Position numbers and translations under genes: made by a program. Under the pieces are notes generated by a model. The model worked only from the letters and a program-made list of their open reading frames with translations, was not told where the DNA came from and did not search any database. A stretch of DNA of 64,000 nt from Streptomyces sp. NBC_01591 (GTDB taxonomy: Bacteria; Actinomycetota; Actinomycetes; Streptomycetales; Streptomycetaceae). The DNA is taken from positions 7,192,001-7,256,000 of the forward strand of contig NZ_CP109327.1 of assembly GCF_035918155.1 (NCBI RefSeq), in the 5' to 3' direction. Positions 60,501 to 64,000 of this stretch are shown here, piece by piece. How positions within the stretch are numbered: position 1 is the first letter of the stretch; every line of letters begins with the position of its first letter.

Positions 60501-62949
60501 GCGGCCCGAGGGACTCTCCGACGCCCAGGCGGCCGAACACTGGCTGGAGCGGGGATACCGCCCACTCCAGGGTCTCCTCCTGGAGATCGGCAGGCACGCT
60601 CCCAAGGACCGGCCGGTCCGGGTGACGAGCATGGTGAGCGGACTGTGGGACGTGTCGGGAGCGGACAGCGAAGGCGTCGAGCCCGGCAAGGCGCCGATCG
60701 CCGCCCTCCTCGACGTCGGTGTCAAGGAACGCGAAGCGCTGCGCACCCGGGTCCTCGACCTGACGCCCGGGCCGTCCGGCGAACTCGACTCCGCCCTGGT
60801 CGCGCGGTTCTGGCCCGAGATCACGGGCGACTACGGCACCGGTGCCGTGCGGTGCGCCGTGCGCGGCCACCGGCGGTGGACTCCGTCGTTCCGGCCCGTC
60901 GCGGAGGACCTCGTGCATGCGGCCGTACCCGCCGTGGCGGCCGGTGACGTATGGGTGGTCACCGGGGGCCTTGGCGCACTCGGCCTGGTCGCCGCCGAAC
61001 GACTCGCCCGTCGCGCGCCGGTCACCTTGGTGCTGCTGGGGCGCAGCGGTCTGCCCGACCGTACGGCCTGGTCTCAGCTCGACGCGCTCGACGTCGGCAC
61101 GCGTCGTGCCGTCGAGGCCGTGCTGCGTATGGAGGAACTCGGCAGCACAGTCGTTCCGCTGGCTGTGGACGTGACCGACCGCGATCGGCTCCGCGAAGCC
61201 TTGAAAGGGGTCCGTGAGCGCTTCGGCCCGGTCATCGGGGTGGTGCACGCCGCGGGTGTCGCGGGCGGAGGGATGCTCGCGGTGAAGGACCCGGACGAGG
61301 CGGAGAAGGTGTTGCGCCCGAAGATCACAGGGGCCCTCCTCCTCGACGAGATTCTCGGGGACGAGCCGAAGACCTTTGTGCTCTACTCCTCCGTGGCCGC
61401 CGTAACGGGACAGTTCGGTTTGGCCGACTACGCTGCGGCCAACGCCTTCCTCGACGCCTTCGCCCACGATCGGGACCGTCGTCGCCCCGGCAGAACCGTC
61501 TCGGTCAACTGGCCTTCTTGGGCCGGAGGGGGCATGGCGGTCGATGCGGCGGCGAACCGGTCCAGGTTCCTGAGCGGCGCCGAGGACCAGCGGCGAGACG
61601 AACCTGTCGTGGTGTCACTTCCTGACGGCTCGACGGGAGAACGGTCGTTCCGCATCCTGCTCACCCCAGCCTGCTGGCTCGTCGACGAGCACCGATTGGG
61701 CGAGACGCCGGTGCTCCCGGGAACCGGGCACCTGGAACTCGTCCTCCGCGCCGCCCGGACGTTCCTGCCGCTGCCGATCGAGTTGCGGGACATCACGTTC
61801 ACCGTCCCCGTGGCCGTACCCGACGCGGTGGAACTCACGATCAGCTTCAGCGCCGAAGCCGACGCCGAGGGCACCGCCTGGCGGTTCCGTACCGAACGGG
61901 TCGGCAGCGAAGGAGAACGCCGGGTCGCCCTTGCACAGGGGCGCGTCGCCGTGGCCGACGACGACGTGTCGGCCCGCCACGACCTCGCGACGCTGCGAGC
62001 CACCCACACGGAACCCCTGGCGCCGCCGCGCTTCAACGACGGTTCGGGACTGATGACGGTGGGCCCAAGGTGGCTGAACGTGGCCGGGGTGCGGGGCGAC
62101 GGGCGGACCGCGCTCGCCGAGCTTCGCCTGCCGGCGGAGTTCCGGGAAGACTGCGCCGTCAACCTCCTTCATCCCGCGATGCTCGACTGCGCTACCGCAT
62201 TCGCCGTTCCCCTGCCCGGTGACAGCAATGCGCTGCCCTTCACCTACCGGCGACTCGTCGTGCGCGGCCCACTGCCCGACCGGATCGCCGCGCTGATCCG
62301 GGTGCGGCCGGACGCCCCCAAGGGCATGCACCTACGCGACGTGGCCCTCCTGAACGAGGAGGGAGAAGAAGTGGTCACCGTCGAAGGGTTCGCGCTACGC
62401 GAGGTCGAGCGGTCCATGGCCACCCGGGCCATCCGGAACACCGTGACGGAGCAGCCCCGGCCGGCCCGCCGGGAGCTCTCGGCGGACGGCGGCTCGGAGA
62501 GCGACGAGACCTTCCTGGACGTCTCCGAGGGCGGGCGGCTGTTCGAGGCGTTCACCGGTGCGGTGCTCGGCCCCCAGGTGATCGTGGCTCCAGAGGGGCT
62601 CTCCCGCAAACTGCGCCGTACCCACGCGCTGACCATCTCGTCGGTGCGGCAGTCGGCGTCGCCGCGGTCCGCGCAGGCTGCCGGCGAGGCGCCTCCGCAG
62701 GAGAGCGCGGATCCCACCGCACCGGCTGTGGACGCGAACGTGCGGCTGCTATGGGCGGAGATCCTCGGTCGCTCCGGAGCACCGGACGACGACTTCTTCG
62801 AGACCGGGGGGGACAGCCTCGCGGCAGTCCAGCTCGTCGAACGGGTACGGGAGGAGCTGGGCGTGGAACTGCCGATCTCCGCGCTCTTCGACCACCCGAC
62901 CCTCGCGGAGTTCTCGGCGGCTGTCGACGAGGCCCGGAACAGTGCCTGA
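57517..62949 (+). CDS. Type I PKS module: KS-AT-KR-DH-ACP
   Basis: 1810 aa. KS, residues ~5-430, has Cys179 in TACSTSLLAV, His in EGHGTGTSIGDP and in KGNVGHLGP. AT, ~523-830, has Ser624 in GHSIGE and the malonyl-type motif HAFH. KR has a structural half at ~930-1140 and catalytic half with TGGLGALG (from 1149) and DYAAANAF (Tyr). DH follows the KR, with His1392 in DEHRLGETPVLPGTG and Asp1557 in HPAMLDCATAF. The carrier at ~1735-1800 has Ser1767 in FETGGDSLAAV. DH after KR is the reverse of normal modular order. It would build an alpha,beta-unsaturated ketide from malonyl-CoA. The stop overlaps the next gene by 8 nt. Confidence 0.95.
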   Translation: MIADEDDRIAVIGLAGRFPGAPDAAAYWANLTAGEVSLSRLTDEGLRRAGVPESSIQDPSYVKYAPLLEDAGDFDARLFGFTPREAELRDPQQRIFLEVAYAALEDAGVDPRRTESSVGVFAGGVTNRYADLNVRRNAKAVQTYGEIGIQAGNHNDYISTIVAYKLDLRGPAFTVATACSTSLLAVHLACQTLRNGECDVALAGGVQLEMPYGAGHRWVKGGIFSRDGRCRPFDADADGTIFGSGAGAVVLKPLADAQRDGDRVLVVIRGSAVNNDGNRKAGFTAPSVEGQFAAIFEALTVSGVDPAHIGYVEGHGTGTSIGDPIEVQALTKAYREFTDQRGYSLLSSAKGNVGHLGPASGITGLIKAVLAVEKGLIPGTANFTTPNPLMEIDATPFVVTADTVPWPVSGPRYAGVSSFGIGGTNVHMIIEGPPAAQRTTTPSRPALVLPLAAASQASLAESARRISEHLVTAGDDVADVAHALRRRPLHHTHRLAVVGDDPTETAEALAELAERPAEAPKKAGPVVFVFPGQGAQYPGMAAELHASEPVFREAFEECLTAVGAPVADVLRTCLLASDPDTAALDRERLRATDIAQPALFAVEWALTRLWASWDVRPDALIGHSIGELVAATVSGVFDLASAARLVVRRGKLLARSPHGRMVAVSMSRTQAETFLAQHPEVWISAENGPRACVLSGTPDAVGKAVDELAARGQRSVGLEVNHAFHTPLTKDAADELARFVATLPLGRPAVPWVSNVTGQWISDEDAADPAYWGRQMSMPVRFSEAVEAAAELGRPLLLEVGPGQLTPLVRRQVTGSRGGQAIASLPTGKESAGALKTLYRAVANLWQAGVDVDWARLTRDERRGDVTLPGYVFDRQTYWIHPDPEDPRGTSDTTPAAHTDEAEDGTVDDRVTVPTWMEAPPSVQGSDAVAGRDWLVLSDEAVPRFTERLRAEGAAHVTVEGLDGRSPGGLPAAVRERLRGGTEPLEILHLWAFGARPEGLSDAQAAEHWLERGYRPLQGLLLEIGRHAPKDRPVRVTSMVSGLWDVSGADSEGVEPGKAPIAALLDVGVKEREALRTRVLDLTPGPSGELDSALVARFWPEITGDYGTGAVRCAVRGHRRWTPSFRPVAEDLVHAAVPAVAAGDVWVVTGGLGALGLVAAERLARRAPVTLVLLGRSGLPDRTAWSQLDALDVGTRRAVEAVLRMEELGSTVVPLAVDVTDRDRLREALKGVRERFGPVIGVVHAAGVAGGGMLAVKDPDEAEKVLRPKITGALLLDEILGDEPKTFVLYSSVAAVTGQFGLADYAAANAFLDAFAHDRDRRRPGRTVSVNWPSWAGGGMAVDAAANRSRFLSGAEDQRRDEPVVVSLPDGSTGERSFRILLTPACWLVDEHRLGETPVLPGTGHLELVLRAARTFLPLPIELRDITFTVPVAVPDAVELTISFSAEADAEGTAWRFRTERVGSEGERRVALAQGRVAVADDDVSARHDLATLRATHTEPLAPPRFNDGSGLMTVGPRWLNVAGVRGDGRTALAELRLPAEFREDCAVNLLHPAMLDCATAFAVPLPGDSNALPFTYRRLVVRGPLPDRIAALIRVRPDAPKGMHLRDVALLNEEGEEVVTVEGFALREVERSMATRAIRNTVTEQPRPARRELSADGGSESDETFLDVSEGGRLFEAFTGAVLGPQVIVAPEGLSRKLRRTHALTISSVRQSASPRSAQAAGEAPPQESADPTAPAVDANVRLLWAEILGRSGAPDDDFFETGGDSLAAVQLVERVREELGVELPISALFDHPTLAEFSAAVDEARNSA

Positions 62950-64000
62950 GCCGACGGCCGGCCAGCCCGGGCACCACGTTCCGATTGCCGACGGAACCTT
63001 CGCCGTCTGGGACCAGTGCGTCCTGCGGACGGCGGGCATGCCGTTCGACTGGGTCACCGGCCTCGAAGCGCCGGCCCTGACCCCGGACCCGGGGGCCGGC
63101 CCCATGCCCGGGGAGTTCGCCGTGCACTTCGCGCGGGAGCTGCGCGGCACACTCGAGCGGCTGCGCGACGCCATCCGGCAGCCGCGCTTCCGTGAGGCCG
63201 TGGCGTGGCAGAACCCCCAACTGCTCGCACGGTACGTGGACGCGTTCTCCGCGGGGGCGGTTCCGGAACGCCTCACCAAGAGCGATCGCAAGAAGGCGAT
63301 GCGGCTCACCCGCTACCTGCAGCGGTACTGCACGAAGAACGAGACCATCGGCTTCTTCGGCCCCGTCGCCTGGGCACAGCTGACCGACGGCCACGGCCTG
63401 AGCGTGACGACGGGCGCCAGGCTGTTGAGAAGCCGGTCCGTGCACTTCGAGAGCTGGGCTGTCGACGCCGTCGGCGCGGCGCTCGTCAGGCGCTTCGAGC
63501 TCCGCCCCTGGCTTGCGCCCCGGCGCAATCCGTCCGTGGCGGTGGAAGGGAACCGGGCCGCCGCGCCCCAGCGACAGCCGGTCCTCCTGGACGAGTTGTC
63601 CCTCGTGCTGCTCAACGCCGCCGACGGCACACGCTCGGCGGTGGCCCTGGCCGAGGAGGCCGCCTGGCTGGGGTTCGTCGACCCCGCCGCGGAGGACGAG
63701 GTCTTCGAACGGCTCGACGACCTGGCGCAGCGTAGGCTCCTGCGTTGGGACCTGGTGTTGCCGCTCGGATCCTGGCCCGAGCGTGACCTCTGCGCACGCC
63801 TCGATGCGGTGGGGGACAGCCGGCTGCGGGACCGAGCCCGCGCGGAGGTGGACCGTCTGCTGGCGGCGCGGGACGCGACGCACGCAGCCGCCGGAGACGC
63901 CGACGCCGTGGTCCGGGCCGTTGAGGAACTCAACACGGTGTTCGAAGACGTGACGGACGCGCCGTCCTCTCGAAGACCCGGGGAGTTCGCCGGTGGACGG
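62942..64000 (+). CDS. LanB-type lantibiotic dehydratase, N-terminal part (runs off window)
   Basis: From the GTG at 62942 (VPEPTAGQPGHHVPIADGTF) the frame is open to the window end, at least 353 codons. The text LTRYLQRYCTKNETIGFFGP is diagnostic for the glutamylation domain of actinobacterial LanB-type dehydratases. VHFESWAVDAVG and the later helical repeats agree. LanB enzymes use glutamyl-tRNA to glutamylate Ser/Thr and then eliminate glutamate, giving dehydroalanine/dehydrobutyrine. Here the gene is coupled to a PKS in an NRPS/PKS cluster, with no lanthipeptide precursor seen, so the substrate may be a carrier-bound or released NRPS peptide. The elimination domain would lie beyond the edge. 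Confidence 0.88.
   Translation, partial: MPEPTAGQPGHHVPIADGTFAVWDQCVLRTAGMPFDWVTGLEAPALTPDPGAGPMPGEFAVHFARELRGTLERLRDAIRQPRFREAVAWQNPQLLARYVDAFSAGAVPERLTKSDRKKAMRLTRYLQRYCTKNETIGFFGPVAWAQLTDGHGLSVTTGARLLRSRSVHFESWAVDAVGAALVRRFELRPWLAPRRNPSVAVEGNRAAAPQRQPVLLDELSLVLLNAADGTRSAVALAEEAAWLGFVDPAAEDEVFERLDDLAQRRLLRWDLVLPLGSWPERDLCARLDAVGDSRLRDRARAEVDRLLAARDATHAAAGDADAVVRAVEELNTVFEDVTDAPSSRRPGEFAGGR

Noticed and set aside
62552..63883. 443-codon minus-strand frame opposite the PKS end and LanB start
   Set aside because: Antisense shadow; the plus strand gives the carrier motif and YCTKNETIGFFGP.
1..64000. CRISPR array, tRNA or rRNA genes
   Set aside because: No regularly spaced repeats, no cloverleaf with a TTCGA-type T-loop and no rRNA sequence was recognised; a tRNA scan would be more reliable than reading by eye.

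Overview
The window is high-GC actinobacterial DNA and almost certainly comes from Streptomyces. The evidence is the codon use, a coelichelin-type siderophore locus, the dense biosynthetic gene content, and actinobacterial IS families. No rRNA, tRNA or CRISPR array was recognised. The mix of clusters, remnants and nested insertion sequences fits an accessory or chromosome-arm region.

Region 1 (1-9.7 kb) is the end of a hydroxamate siderophore (coelichelin-like) cluster. It holds the last residues of an NRPS, an ABC exporter half with a degenerate ATPase, an esterase, an MbtH protein, a GNAT acetyltransferase and an acetylglutamate kinase. Two IdeR/DmdR1-type iron boxes lie before the esterase/mbtH pair and before the kinase, so ornithine supply appears tied to iron limitation. 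It is followed by a GH5-derived secreted protein with an internal deletion, a TrmB/LuxR-like regulator and Xaa-Pro aminopeptidase.

Region 2 (9.9-28.1 kb) begins where a pcaD homologue is cut after about 33 codons. It carries two paralogous acidic small proteins, a 49-bp hairpin, and a two-gene operon of a 720-aa unknown protein and a 1973-aa STAND-like NTPase. It also holds TnsA/TnsB transposon debris, a 227-aa protein next to an XRE-ImmA regulator/protease, and an Mrr-type nuclease cut by an IS. This looks like a mobile-element/defence island.

Region 3 (28.1-39.9 kb) starts with an IS5-type element and a divergent second glutamyl-tRNA synthetase. Broken glycosyltransferase and carbamoyltransferase genes and an ISL3 remnant follow. 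Then comes a nest of four elements (ISAzo13-like, IS4, IS1380, IS630-like) stacked on one CTTAG site. Their order of insertion can be read from the duplicated targets. The IS630-like element appears to carry a methyltransferase.

Region 4 (40-64 kb, running off the end) is an unusual hybrid NRPS/PKS cluster. Its parts are a JAMM-like protein, an aldo/keto reductase, a predicted cysteine-activating NRPS with half a condensation domain, a MalY-type C-S lyase homologue, a B12-type radical SAM enzyme, and a C-A-T NRPS with a Lys2-like adenylation signature. It also has two thioesterases (one with a Cys nucleophile), a beta-lactamase-fold hydrolase (also Cys at the nucleophile position), an ABC-2 exporter, a free carrier protein, an SDR, a KS-AT-KR-DH-ACP PKS and the start of a LanB-type (tRNA-Glu-dependent) dehydratase. 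I do not recognise a known product for this set. It is the best candidate here for an undescribed system.
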